Source of the DNA: JAEWWD01 sp964440115
Lineage (GTDB): Bacteria > Bacillota > Clostridia > Christensenellales > CAG-138
Direction: 5' to 3'
Assembly (NCBI GenBank): GCA_964440115.1
Contig: CAYTPV010000001.1
Span: 62,001-126,000 of the forward strand
Length of the DNA: 64,000 nt
This document shows, one piece after another, positions 38,612-47,210 of the stretch; the stretch's first letter is position 1, and every line of letters starts with the position of its first letter. The notes under the pieces are model-generated. The model did no database searches, was not told the DNA's origin, and saw nothing but the letters and a program-made list of their open reading frames with translations. A program made the position numbers and the translations under genes.

Positions 38612-39817
38612 ATGGCGCAAAACGGAGCGAAGCTTTCCGTAAAGCTGTTCGGAGGATTCCTGGTGGAATATGACGGAACCGTATTGAGCAGCCTGTCTCC
38701 TCGGGCGGACAGCCTGTGGATGCTGTTCCGTTTTTTCCTGGTGAACCGCGGTAAGTTCATCACGTCCGACGCGCTTATCGATATGCTCTGGCAGGAGGAC
38801 GATGTCGTAAATCCCCGCAAGGCGCTGCAGAATCTGATTTACCGTCTGCGCAAGCAGCTGCCTGAGACGGATGAGAACGGGCGTCCCTATATTCTTTCCC
38901 AGCATCGCACATACGGCTGGAATGCGGAAGCATCCGTATACGTGGACGCGTTTGAATTCGACCAGCTTGCTGTACGCGTCAAAACCGGACTAAACAGTGA
39001 TGAACTGAAAACAGCAGGCCGGCGCCTCATGGAACTCTATACAGGGGATTTCATGGAGGATATCGCCGATGAAAAATGGGTGGAAACGGTGACCTCCTAT
39101 TACCGCAGGCAGTATTTCGACTGCATCAACAGCTATGTTACCATGCTGTATGAGCAGCGTCAGTTCAACGAAGTTATCGACGTCTGTTCCACCGCTTTAC
39201 AGCACAACATGTTTGAAGAGCATTACCACACCATGATGATATATGCCATGCTTGCGCAGGGCAATCGTTATGGTGCGCTTACGCATTACAAAAGCATCAC
39301 AACTTTGCTGAGCAAAGAACTGGATGTGCAGCCTTCGGAGGAACTCAAGGCCGCAGGACGAAGCATCAATTCCTCCAGCCAGCCGCAAAGGCCGGATATC
39401 AGCATGGTGCTTGACGATTTACGATCCGCGGCCGCAGCGGCGGGACCCATGTACTGCGAAATGGATGTGTTCCGCCAGATATTCCAGCTGCACGAACGCA
39501 GGAACCGCCGCGAACAATTCCCGTGCATGCTGGTCATGTATACCATTGTGGCGCATAGCCGCGAGCTTTCTGATCAGGAAATGTTTCAGGTCATGGCCGC
39601 TCTCAAGCGTTCCTGCATGCTCTCTCTGCGAAAATCCGACGTGATCACGCAGCATTCCAACACGCAATTGCTGCTGCTGCTGCCATCAGCAAGCGAAGTC
39701 AATGTCAGCATCGTGCTCATGCGCATACAACAGAAATTTTCTCAGCTGTGTCTGGAAAACGGGGTCACACTGACCACGCAGGTTCGTTCCATACAGCCCC
39801 GACCGCAGATTATCTAA
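38612..39817 (+). CDS. BTAD/SARP-like transcriptional regulator
   Basis: 401 residues from ATG 38612, with GGTGAGG upstream. An OmpR-type winged helix is at the N-terminus (LSVKLFGGFLVEYDG, then FITSDALIDMLWQEDDVVNPRKALQNLIYRLRKQLP). A bacterial transcriptional activation domain of TPR-like helices follows (ELYTGDFMEDIADEKWVE to YGALTHYKSITTLLSKELDVQPSEELK). The last 140 residues resemble a degenerate GGDEF-like or ligand domain (ELSDQEMFQVMAALKRSCMLSLRKSDVITQHSNTQLLLLLP), but without a GGDEF motif. It may control neighbouring surface or motility genes. Confidence 0.88.
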   Translation: MAQNGAKLSVKLFGGFLVEYDGTVLSSLSPRADSLWMLFRFFLVNRGKFITSDALIDMLWQEDDVVNPRKALQNLIYRLRKQLPETDENGRPYILSQHRTYGWNAEASVYVDAFEFDQLAVRVKTGLNSDELKTAGRRLMELYTGDFMEDIADEKWVETVTSYYRRQYFDCINSYVTMLYEQRQFNEVIDVCSTALQHNMFEEHYHTMMIYAMLAQGNRYGALTHYKSITTLLSKELDVQPSEELKAAGRSINSSSQPQRPDISMVLDDLRSAAAAAGPMYCEMDVFRQIFQLHERRNRREQFPCMLVMYTIVAHSRELSDQEMFQVMAALKRSCMLSLRKSDVITQHSNTQLLLLLPSASEVNVSIVLMRIQQKFSQLCLENGVTLTTQVRSIQPRPQII

Positions 39818-39832
39818 ATAGACAATCTCATC

Positions 39833-39864
39833 ACTCCCCCGCCTTCATACGGGGGAGTTTTTTA
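39833..39864 (+). terminator. Terminator after the BTAD regulator
   Basis: A 9-bp stem (39833-39841 with 39850-39858) followed by six Ts. Confidence 0.92.
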
Positions 39865-40956
39865 TGTGTGTTTGATTGTAACGAGCATGATTTCCGACGG
39901 ACTCCCTACGCGCATGGGGAACCCCCATACGCCCGCGCCCGAGCTCACAATAATGCGAAAAGAACCGTACTCTTTCAACCCATATACGACCGGAAATACG
40001 CCGGATAGTTTTGAAAGCTCTCCGGCAGGGAAAAGCTGCCCAGCATGCGTATGTCCGGAAAGCTGCAGATCCGCGCCGCTTTGCGATGCTTCTTCCACAT
40101 CGCGCGGCTGATGATCCAGTATGATGACGGGTTTGCTCAGATCCACCCCCCGCAGCAGTTCCGAAAGCGGTTTTCGGGAACTCACCGTCGCATCATCCCG
40201 TCCGACAAGCGTAAAGAGTCCGCCTATACCGACAGCCTCATCTTTCATGGGAGCGACTCCCGCGCTATTTAATTCGTCACTTAGTACACGCATATCCAGA
40301 ACGCCTCTGCGCTGGGCATTGTATTCATGATTGCCCGGCACATAGTATACTCCGTATGTAGCGCGCAAAGTGCGAAATGCCTCCAGTGACTGCTCGATAT
40401 CCTCTGCAGACGTGCTTTCCTCATACACATCACCGTCCAGCAGCACGATATCCGGCTCAAGCGCATTGATCTTCTCCACGATCGAAGACATATCCTCTCC
40501 GTGAAGAAATGCCCCAAGATGGATATCGGATACCATAGCGATTCGAAGTTCACCGGACGCGACCTTAGAGAGACCTACTTCATATTTTGTGACGGAAATA
40601 TGCCGCGCATTGAAGTAACCGCCCACTGCAATCACCGCTGCAAGCGCTATTGCAGTAAGGCCACCCGCGTAGATGCGCCGCCATATTCGCCACGAACGTT
40701 TCTCCCGACCCGCTAGCAGCGCGAGCAGCCAAATAAAATCCGTCAGAACGTAACAAAGGCAAAGGTAAAGATAAAAGCCGGTAAATACCGTGTTCGCGAT
40801 CGATGCTATCAGCAGCATCACAACGGCAAGCGCCGCGCTGAGCACCCATCTCAGTCCTTTAGATATATGCAGTTTTTCGAATATGGGCAGGCCCCTCAAA
40901 TGGAACCAAAGAAAAACAGATCCGGCGGTCATCGCCGTCAACGCCATGCTGCGCAT
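39862..40956 (-). CDS. Membrane-anchored metallophosphoesterase
   Basis: 364 residues from ATG 40956, with GGGGGAATGC upstream. Four hydrophobic helices lie within residues 1-115, followed by a calcineurin-like phosphoesterase domain with its metal motifs: MVSDIHLGAF, LLDGDVYEE, VPGNHEYN, ILDHQPRD and LSGHTHAGQLFP. The order matches YkuE/YaeI-type enzymes, which act on lipid-linked or nucleotide phosphates at the membrane. The exact substrate is unknown. It is convergent with the BTAD regulator gene and shares its terminator region. Confidence 0.93.
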   Translation of the reverse strand: MRSMALTAMTAGSVFLWFHLRGLPIFEKLHISKGLRWVLSAALAVVMLLIASIANTVFTGFYLYLCLCYVLTDFIWLLALLAGREKRSWRIWRRIYAGGLTAIALAAVIAVGGYFNARHISVTKYEVGLSKVASGELRIAMVSDIHLGAFLHGEDMSSIVEKINALEPDIVLLDGDVYEESTSAEDIEQSLEAFRTLRATYGVYYVPGNHEYNAQRRGVLDMRVLSDELNSAGVAPMKDEAVGIGGLFTLVGRDDATVSSRKPLSELLRGVDLSKPVIILDHQPRDVEEASQSGADLQLSGHTHAGQLFPAGELSKLSGVFPVVYGLKEYGSFRIIVSSGAGVWGFPMRVGSPSEIMLVTIKHT

Positions 40957-41113
40957 GCATTCCCCCGCTTTCCCCTGAACTAAGCAATTATAGTATACTG
41001 CAGGCAACCGGGACTTAGTCAAGCCGCCTGCCGAATATCCCAAGCGGATTAACTTTCGGATATTGCAAGCGCAAAATAAGGATACGGCTTTATCGCATTT
41101 TTAAATCTCCTGC

Positions 41114-41140
41114 TAAAGTTTTTTCCGGAAATATCGATAG
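41114..41140 (+). promoter_or_regulatory. Sigma-D (sigma-28) type promoter for motAB
   Basis: TAAA (41114-41117), a 15-bp spacer, then ATCGATAG (41133-41140), close to the flagellar sigma consensus TAAA-N15-GCCGATAA. It lies 114 bp before motA. Confidence 0.65.
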
Positions 41141-41253
41141 TAATAAATTGAGGTATTAGGTACATTCAGCAATTCTAAAATGCGACTCTCATCCCGCGCA
41201 GTTCGCATGGCAGCACGGGATGCCGCATAGAACAAACTGCAAAGGATGAAGCT

Positions 41254-42066
41254 TTGGATTTAACAACCATTATCGGACTCGCAGCCGGCGCAGGCTGCAT
41301 CATACTGTCGATTATAATAAGCGAGGGCGCCTCAATCAGCAGCTTTCTTGATTGGCCGTCCGTATTGATCGTTGTTGGAGGAACCATCGCATCCACCGTC
41401 ATTTCCGCTTCTTTCAAAGACCTGAAAAAGCTTGCTCCCGCCTTCAAAATGGTCTTCCAGAGCGACAAAAACGACAATCTGTATCAGGAAATCGACCGCA
41501 TTGCAGAAATTGCCCTAACTTCCAAAAAGCACGGTATGCTGTATCTTGATAATCTGCTTTCCAACATTCATGATCCTTTCATGAAAAAAGGATTGCTGCT
41601 TGTGATGGACGGCATGGACCCCGAATATGTAAGAAACCAACTGGAAACTGATATTTTCTATATGCAGGAACGTCATGCCAAAAGCCAGGCGATCATCGAC
41701 TCCATGGCGGCGTTCGCACCGGCATACGGCATGATCGGCACGCTGATAGGACTGATCAACATGCTGAAAAGCCTGTCCAATACCGATGCACTGGGACCAA
41801 GCATGGCGGTCGCTCTTGTTACAACATTTTATGGCATTATACTTGCCAATCTCATATTTATCCCGATTTCGAAAAGACTGAAGGCCATCACCGCACGCGA
41901 AACGCTGCGCAAAGAGTTATTACTAGAAGGAATTCTGGCCATACAGGTGGGTGAGAATCCACGTTTTATCAGAGAGCGCCTATATTCTTTCCTTTCCGGC
42001 TCGGATACGAAACGGTTGGGAAGAACGGCCCAGAACCGTGGAGGAGCATATGCGAAGCGGCCGTAG
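41254..42066 (+). CDS. motA: Flagellar motor stator protein MotA
   Basis: 270 residues from TTG 41254, with AAAGGATG upstream. Four transmembrane helices and the cytoplasmic loop are visible: IIGLAAGAGCIILSIIISEG, SVLIVVGGTIASTVIS, then GMIGTLIGLINMLKSL and MAVALVTTFYGIILANLIFIPIS. Together with MotB it forms the proton (or sodium) channel that turns the flagellar motor. The gene overlaps motB by 17 bp. A sigma-D-like promoter lies upstream. Confidence 0.95.
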   Translation: MDLTTIIGLAAGAGCIILSIIISEGASISSFLDWPSVLIVVGGTIASTVISASFKDLKKLAPAFKMVFQSDKNDNLYQEIDRIAEIALTSKKHGMLYLDNLLSNIHDPFMKKGLLLVMDGMDPEYVRNQLETDIFYMQERHAKSQAIIDSMAAFAPAYGMIGTLIGLINMLKSLSNTDALGPSMAVALVTTFYGIILANLIFIPISKRLKAITARETLRKELLLEGILAIQVGENPRFIRERLYSFLSGSDTKRLGRTAQNRGGAYAKRP

Positions 42067-42817
42067 AAGAGCGGCGCCGCCTCAGGAAGAAGGGGCGCCC
42101 GCCTGGATGAATACATACGGCGATATGGTAACGCTCCTGCTTACCTTTTTTGTGCTTCTGTTCGCATTTTCGAGCATAGACGCCGCCAAATGGAAGTCCA
42201 TCGTACAATCCTTCACCGGCAAGAAAATTACATCGTCCGCGAACACCACCCCCGATCCCAATTTTGGGTTGGAAGACGTCCGTTTTCCTGAAGATACTCC
42301 TGGCCCCACACCCGGCGGTTCCGGAGAAGAGACCTCTTTTGACGAACTCTATGAAAAGATCAAAACGCATGTCCGTGAAAGCGGCGAGGCTTCCTCCCTG
42401 GATGTTTCCAAAGACGGCGGGTTGATCACGATACGTGTAACGGACACGGCGTTGTTTAATTCCGGCGATGATCGAATACGCGATGAGGCGCTTGCACTAC
42501 TGGACAGCATCATCACCATATTTGACGAGTACGACGACGCGCTTCAATTGGTTCATATTGAAGGACATACCGATAACATACCTATCAGCGGCAGCAAATT
42601 CAAAAGCAACTGGGATCTTTCCACCTCCCGTGCCGTCAGTGTCGTGCAATACTGCATAGAAAACTCCAAACTCTCGCCCATGAAATATGCGGCATCCGGA
42701 TACGGGGAGTATCACCCCATTTCGGATAATAATTCAGAAGAAGGCCGGGCAAAGAACAGGCGTGTAGATTTTCTGCTTCTAAGCACGAAGAGCATGGAGC
42801 TTGTCGGCAGCCAATAA
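42050..42817 (+). CDS. motB: Flagellar motor stator protein MotB
   Basis: 255 residues from ATG 42050, with GGAGGAGC upstream inside motA. A single N-terminal helix (WMNTYGDMVTLLLTFFVLLFAFS) carries the essential Asp of the ion channel. A Pro/Gly/Thr-rich linker follows, then the OmpA-like peptidoglycan-binding domain (IEGHTDNIPI, SNWDLSTSRAVSVV, YGEYHPI, NRRVDFLLL). It anchors the stator to the cell wall. A terminator follows. Other flagellar genes are not in the window. Confidence 0.95.
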   Translation: MRSGRRRAAPPQEEGAPAWMNTYGDMVTLLLTFFVLLFAFSSIDAAKWKSIVQSFTGKKITSSANTTPDPNFGLEDVRFPEDTPGPTPGGSGEETSFDELYEKIKTHVRESGEASSLDVSKDGGLITIRVTDTALFNSGDDRIRDEALALLDSIITIFDEYDDALQLVHIEGHTDNIPISGSKFKSNWDLSTSRAVSVVQYCIENSKLSPMKYAASGYGEYHPISDNNSEEGRAKNRRVDFLLLSTKSMELVGSQ

Positions 42818-42854
42818 GCCGGTCATTTTAATAAAGAAAAGCTAAAGCACATAC

Positions 42855-42896
42855 GAGCCCGATGCTTGCCATATCAGCAGCATTCGGGCTTGTTTT
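42855..42896 (+). terminator. Terminator after motB
   Basis: A bulged stem of about 11 bp (AGCCCGA-TGCT with AGCA-T-TCGGGCT) followed by TGTTTT. Confidence 0.75.
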
Positions 42897-42921
42897 AAAT
42901 GGAATTTGATTGTGTGGAGTT

Positions 42922-43761
42922 TTAACAGCCGTTTAGCAGCGCTTTCATTCTGTCAGCAGTATCTGTATCCGGCACAGGAACATGCACGAATAATTTAAAG
43001 CCCGAGTTATCCGGTATATCAAAGCAGCTGCTTTCAAAATATAGCATCCCGGCCGTCGGATGATCCAATTGTTTATAGACCCCGCCGTCATCTGTGATTT
43101 CATGCAAAGGCCACCACAAATTGAATTCTGCGCTTTCCTGCTTCAGATCTTCCACGAGCCTGTTCATCCACTCATCTTCGATGTATTTACCGCAGGATAA
43201 ACGAAATCGGCCCAGCAGGCTTTTCGCGTGCAGCTCCCAGTCGATATAGAGCTTCTTATAATACTCTTGTGCAAACATTGCCCATACAACATTTCGCTGC
43301 CGTTCAGTCATTGCGTAAAAATCGCCCAGCACGCAGCATGCAGCATTGTTCCAGGCAATGGCATTCCATCTTTGATCTGCAATAAATGAGGGGCAAAATG
43401 TCAGGCTGTCCAGCACATGCTGATGAATGGGGCTTACTCCCTTGTATTCCGGTATTTCAGGCGGAATCGGCTGATTTGCCATACGATACAGATGTATGCG
43501 CTCCTGCTTGTTAAGCTGCAGTACTCTTGCTAGGCTTTCTATGATTTGCGAGGATACCTGAATGTGCCGCCCCTGTTCCAGCCATGTATACCATGTCAAT
43601 CCTATGCCTGCAAGCTGGGCAACCTCTTCCCTGCGCAACCCGGGCGTTCTTCGCCGGATTCCCAACGGCAGCCCCACCTGATCAGGCATCATTCTGGCGC
43701 GGCGCGTTTTTAGAAAATCGGCCAGTTCTTCATAACGGTATTCTTCATTATCCATATACAT
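42922..43761 (-). CDS. XRE-family regulator with MmyB-like ligand domain
   Basis: About 279 residues; the start could be ATG 43761, ATG 43755 or GTG 43764, since only a weak GGCAGGG site precedes them. The N-terminal helix-turn-helix (TPGLRREEVAQLAGIGLTWYTWLEQGR) and the C-terminal MmyB-like fold (FIADQRWNAIAWNNAACCVLGDF, LYFESSCFDIPDNSGFKLFVHVP) are typical of short-chain dehydrogenase or drug-response regulators. In relatives the C-terminal domain binds fatty acids or similar ligands. It lies divergent from a VOC-fold gene, a likely target. Confidence 0.92.
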   Translation of the reverse strand: MYMDNEEYRYEELADFLKTRRARMMPDQVGLPLGIRRRTPGLRREEVAQLAGIGLTWYTWLEQGRHIQVSSQIIESLARVLQLNKQERIHLYRMANQPIPPEIPEYKGVSPIHQHVLDSLTFCPSFIADQRWNAIAWNNAACCVLGDFYAMTERQRNVVWAMFAQEYYKKLYIDWELHAKSLLGRFRLSCGKYIEDEWMNRLVEDLKQESAEFNLWWPLHEITDDGGVYKQLDHPTAGMLYFESSCFDIPDNSGFKLFVHVPVPDTDTADRMKALLNGC

Positions 43762-43882
43762 CACAACCCTGCCTGTCAGTATTTATACCAGGATAATTTG
43801 AATCCTGTTCACATTATAAAGTTTGTATTATTTTTAGGCCAGAACAGTTTTTATAAATATTGGATGCGGAGGTTATTTGAAC

Positions 43883-44260
43883 ATGAAACTCTTATGGACA
43901 ACAGTTTATGTGGAAACTCTGGAGGAATCAATCGCATTCTATTCCAGCCTGACCGAACTTCAGGTATTGAAGCGCTTCCCAGCCGGACCAGGTGTGGAAA
44001 TAGCGTTCCTGGGGAATAACACCGACAATGAAACGCTCCTTGAGCTAATCGCGGACGGCAATAAACGCCCTGTGCAGTTTGGCGAATTCATATCGCTTGG
44101 ATTTGCTGTCAAATCTGTGGATGGTATGCTCGATATGGTAAAAAGCAAGGGGATACCCGTTCACGAGGGACCATTTGAAACGCCCGGTTTCAAGTTCTTC
44201 TGCATCAAAGACCCAAATGGCCTCAACATACAGTTTTTTCAGCAGAAATCACCGGTGTAA
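43883..44260 (+). CDS. VOC-superfamily (glyoxalase/bleomycin-resistance-like) protein
   Basis: 125 residues from ATG 43883; GGAGG lies 10 nt upstream and an in-frame TTG two codons earlier is also possible. The paired beta-alpha-beta modules of the VOC fold are seen (LLWTTVYVETLEESIAFYSSLTEL; ISLGFAVKSVDGML; FFCIKDPNGLNIQFFQ). Members are glyoxalases, dioxygenases or drug-binding proteins; which one cannot be told. It is divergent from the XRE/MmyB regulator 120 bp away. Confidence 0.88.
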   Translation: MKLLWTTVYVETLEESIAFYSSLTELQVLKRFPAGPGVEIAFLGNNTDNETLLELIADGNKRPVQFGEFISLGFAVKSVDGMLDMVKSKGIPVHEGPFETPGFKFFCIKDPNGLNIQFFQQKSPV

Positions 44261-44310
44261 TCCATTGTGAATTGTAAAGCGCAACTGCCGTTAACCAACT
44301 AGTATTCCAC

Positions 44311-44340
44311 ATAAAATCCCCCGGCTTAAGCCGGGGGATT
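44311..44340 (-). terminator. Terminator after the cupin gene
   Basis: A perfect 11-bp GC stem (44315-44325 with 44330-44340, loop TTAA) followed on the minus strand by TTTTAT. It lies between two convergent genes. Confidence 0.85.
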
Positions 44341-44423
44341 GCATATGCGGGCGTAGAGAACATTTTTTGAGCACACCGTAGACACTGTATACTTTGGCGG
44401 GTGGAATGATGTCTCGCAAGAGG

Positions 44424-44888
44424 TTAGTGTTCCTTCTGCGCATCCTCGCGCGTAACGTGCACGGTTCCGAATGGATGCTGCGCAGGAGCATAGATGGAAA
44501 ACAGTTTGATCGGGCAATCGCCCGTATTGATGAGGTTATGCCACGTGCAGGCCGGAATAATAAAAGCACATCCTTCGCGAACGATGGCTTCAAAATCCAG
44601 ACAATCCTTTGAAGCGCCCATTTTCACAATCCCTTGCCCCTGCTCAAGGCAGATGAATTGATCAAGGTTTGGATGCATCTCAAGCCCAATATCTTCGCAG
44701 GGATTGATGCTCATCAAGGTAAGCTGCAAGTGTTTTCCTGTCCATAGCGCTCTTCGAAAGTTGTTGTTCTGCAGCGTCATTTTTTCAATATTGACTGCAA
44801 AAGGCTGCGGCCCATAATCAATCGTATTGCGGACGCTGCTATTCTGTCGGCTCCCGCGTCCGTTCATTCTCCGGCGGTTTTGATCCAT
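44424..44888 (-). CDS. Cupin-domain protein
   Basis: About 154 residues from ATG 44888, with AAAGGGTG upstream; GTG 44897 is the alternative. The cupin barrel shows the metal motifs LEMHPNLDQFICLEQGQGIV (His and Glu) and FIIPACTWHNLINTG (His). It resembles small mannose-6-phosphate-isomerase-like cupins of Firmicutes. A basic N-terminus rich in Arg and Asn precedes the barrel. Catalytic versus binding role cannot be told. Confidence 0.9.
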   Translation of the reverse strand: MDQNRRRMNGRGSRQNSSVRNTIDYGPQPFAVNIEKMTLQNNNFRRALWTGKHLQLTLMSINPCEDIGLEMHPNLDQFICLEQGQGIVKMGASKDCLDFEAIVREGCAFIIPACTWHNLINTGDCPIKLFSIYAPAQHPFGTVHVTREDAQKEH

Positions 44889-44993
44889 ACCATTCACCCT
44901 TTCAAGGATATCTATTATTCTATTCAGGATCAGGTGGAGGATTGAATGTGCTTCCGTATTTGCCGCTTACGCCTTGCGCGATATCTGCATAAC

Positions 44994-45590
44994 TTATTTG
45001 CATTTCTCAAGAAACAGGCGCAGATTGGCCTCTTCTTTGTTATGATCGCTGTTTGTCCTCCCCATTCTGTCGCAGTAACACAGCAAGGCGACTTCTTGAA
45101 TATCGGTATGGCGTTTCATGCCACGAATATCCGAATACGGGAGATTGTTCAAAACGAACAGCATTTGCATATGATATCTGATCAAGTCCGAGACTTTTTG
45201 AATAAATTCGCCGTCGTCCGAAAATTGCCGAAGAAACTCTTTACTAAGCGCTGCTCCCTCTTTGTCATGATCGTATGCGGTGATCTTCCCCTTGCGAATT
45301 CTCGTGGTTGCCGGTTTGCCAATGTCATGCAGCAATGCCGCCCACATGAATACATACGAATCACGGCTAACCTGCCTGACCTTTGCTGCTTCATCGACAA
45401 CAAGAAGCGTATGATTCCACACATTGCCCTCCGGGTGATGCTGCGGCGACTGTTCGGTGTGTCTTAACCGATGCAGCATATTGAACGGATATTGATTGAG
45501 CATGTCGTATATGCTGTTTAAGTAAACTGAGGGCTTTTCGTCATGCATTAAGTGCTGCTCAATCTCAGAAAAAATTGATAATAACGCCAA
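44994..45590 (-). CDS. HD-domain phosphohydrolase-like protein
   Basis: 198 residues from TTG 45590, with AGGAGCG about nine nt upstream. The HD metal site is complete (NVWNHTLLVVDEAA for the first His, FMWAALLHDIGKP for the HD pair, later KVSDLIRYHMQM and CDRMGRTNSDH). The layout resembles the HD domain of tRNA nucleotidyltransferases and related small phosphohydrolases, but the nucleotidyltransferase part is absent. The substrate is unknown. It stands alone on its strand. Confidence 0.88.
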   Translation of the reverse strand: MALLSIFSEIEQHLMHDEKPSVYLNSIYDMLNQYPFNMLHRLRHTEQSPQHHPEGNVWNHTLLVVDEAAKVRQVSRDSYVFMWAALLHDIGKPATTRIRKGKITAYDHDKEGAALSKEFLRQFSDDGEFIQKVSDLIRYHMQMLFVLNNLPYSDIRGMKRHTDIQEVALLCYCDRMGRTNSDHNKEEANLRLFLEKCK

Positions 45591-45730
45591 TGAATTTCGC
45601 TCCTGTGGTTCAAATTATTTTATAGTATGCGATTTCTGCACATACTTCATTTGTGCTATTGAAATACGCCTTAAACCTGATGCGCAGAGTCGATAGTCTT
45701 TGACAAGTAAGTCCATTTCCGCTGAAATAT

Positions 45731-45757
45731 AAAAAGTCCGGAGTATCCGGACTTTTT
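45731..45757 (-). terminator. Bidirectional terminator after the lipoprotein gene
   Basis: A perfect 12-bp stem (45731-45742 with 45746-45757, loop GTA) beginning with five As and ending with five Ts. Confidence 0.9.
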
Positions 45758-45800
45758 GCTAAAACGCATTATATGAGCAAAAGCAGTGCGTGTATCACCA

Positions 45801-46304
45801 CTATTCGCCTTTTGTTTGGATTTTCAGGTTGTGATCTGTTGCCAACGTCGTAAGCGCTGTGAAAAAATCCGCATCCTCGGTCTGAGCGCTTGTCAAGAAA
45901 ATTTGGGCCTCGTCGACCTTTGCTGCATCGCCGTTTGTAAGGGCTTCCAACAGCGTTGTGTATCCGTTGACATACGACGTGAGTGCAGCAATAAGCTGAT
46001 CATTAACATCGGCGACTTCTTTTGTCTCCGGCGCCAGTTTTTGCGCAGCTTCAAGCGCACCACTTGCCGCGGGGACAATGGTATCCGTGAGCGCAGCGAT
46101 CATGGTAGCGTCATCCTGATAGTTGTCGCCAGCAACTTCGTTATATGCGGTTGACGCCTGGTCGCGCAGTGTTTGCACTGCCGGTATCTGGTCATTGATG
46201 TAGGACTTCAGGTCGGTTTGGATAGGATCCGGAGCGCAAGCGGTTAGCATGCTAAAGGCAAGGGCAAGTACGATGAGGATGCTCACGATTTTCCTGGTTT
46301 TCAT
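45801..46304 (-). CDS. Small helical lipoprotein, unknown function
   Basis: 167 residues from ATG 46304, with GGAGG five nt upstream. The signal peptide ends in MLTACAPDP, a lipobox with Cys23. The mature part is almost entirely alpha-helical, rich in Ala, Asp and Thr, and likely forms a small helical bundle (YINDQIPAVQTLRDQASTAYNEV; AASGALEAAQKLAPETKEVADVNDQLIAALTSYVNGY). No family is recognised. It is divergent from the LytTR response regulator gene and may be a target. Confidence 0.8.
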   Translation of the reverse strand: MKTRKIVSILIVLALAFSMLTACAPDPIQTDLKSYINDQIPAVQTLRDQASTAYNEVAGDNYQDDATMIAALTDTIVPAASGALEAAQKLAPETKEVADVNDQLIAALTSYVNGYTTLLEALTNGDAAKVDEAQIFLTSAQTEDADFFTALTTLATDHNLKIQTKGE

Positions 46305-46472
46305 TTTTACCTCCAATAAATTGACATATGTATTTTCAGCACGGATAATCATATCAATTTGGCCGTGAAAAATCAGGCATTAGCACGAAACGTCTTTTTT
46401 TCGTCACGAAATGACTGTGGTTCATTTTTCTGCTATAATACTACACGTAAATTGAGGATGATTGGTAATTGT

Positions 46473-47210
46473 GTGTTGAGAATTGCAGTTTGCGATGATA
46501 GAAGAGATGATCTTTTACATATTGAAGCGATAATAAATGATTATTCGGCCATGAAGGCCGGGCACCCTGCAGAATGCACATTGTTCAGCAATGCGGTGGA
46601 TTTATTATGGGCGATTGAACAAGGGCAGCGCTATGATCTGGTGCTGCTCGATATTTTGATGCCATCCATGACAGGGATGGATGCAGCCCGCGAAATTCGG
46701 CATTTTGATCAAGATGTAAAAATAGTATTTCTTACATCGTCTACTGAATTTGGCGTCGAGTCCTATACCGTAAACGCCTATGACTATATACTCAAGCCTA
46801 TTCAAAAAACGCAGATGTTTGTGCTTCTGGATAAAGTCATTTATGATACGAATAATCAAATGGAACACAGCTTTCTTATTAAAAGCAATCAGGGGCTAAT
46901 CAGGGCATACATCAGCAAGCTGGAGTTTGCGGAGATCATCGGACGGACGATTTTCTATCACTTTACGGACGGCTCGGTAACGCAGGCGCAGGGGGTACTG
47001 ACTGAGCTCGAAAGCGTTCTGCTTCCGCACTCTTGCTTCATTAAGCCGCATCGGTCTTACATCGTCAACATGTCGCATATCGCTTCGCTCAACCAACGTG
47101 AAATAAAAATGCGCGCGGGCACCGTCGTGCCTATGGCAAAAGCGCATTATCATCAAATAAAATCTGCTTACGTTTCATTTGCATTCAACGATATAAGGCA
47201 ACCACTATGA
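46473..47210 (+). CDS. LytTR-type response regulator
   Basis: About 245 residues from GTG 46473 (protein LRIAVCDDRRDD); an in-frame ATG at 46458 is possible, but no ribosome site is well placed. The receiver domain has the acidic pocket (VCDD), the phosphorylated Asp in YDLVLLDILMPSMTG and the Lys in YILKP. A C-terminal LytTR DNA-binding domain follows (ILIKSNQG-like start, FIKPHRSYIVNMSHIASLNQREIKM). With the next gene it forms an AgrA/AgrC- or VirR/VirS-like pair, usually peptide or envelope responsive. Confidence 0.93.
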   Translation: MLRIAVCDDRRDDLLHIEAIINDYSAMKAGHPAECTLFSNAVDLLWAIEQGQRYDLVLLDILMPSMTGMDAAREIRHFDQDVKIVFLTSSTEFGVESYTVNAYDYILKPIQKTQMFVLLDKVIYDTNNQMEHSFLIKSNQGLIRAYISKLEFAEIIGRTIFYHFTDGSVTQAQGVLTELESVLLPHSCFIKPHRSYIVNMSHIASLNQREIKMRAGTVVPMAKAHYHQIKSAYVSFAFNDIRQPL

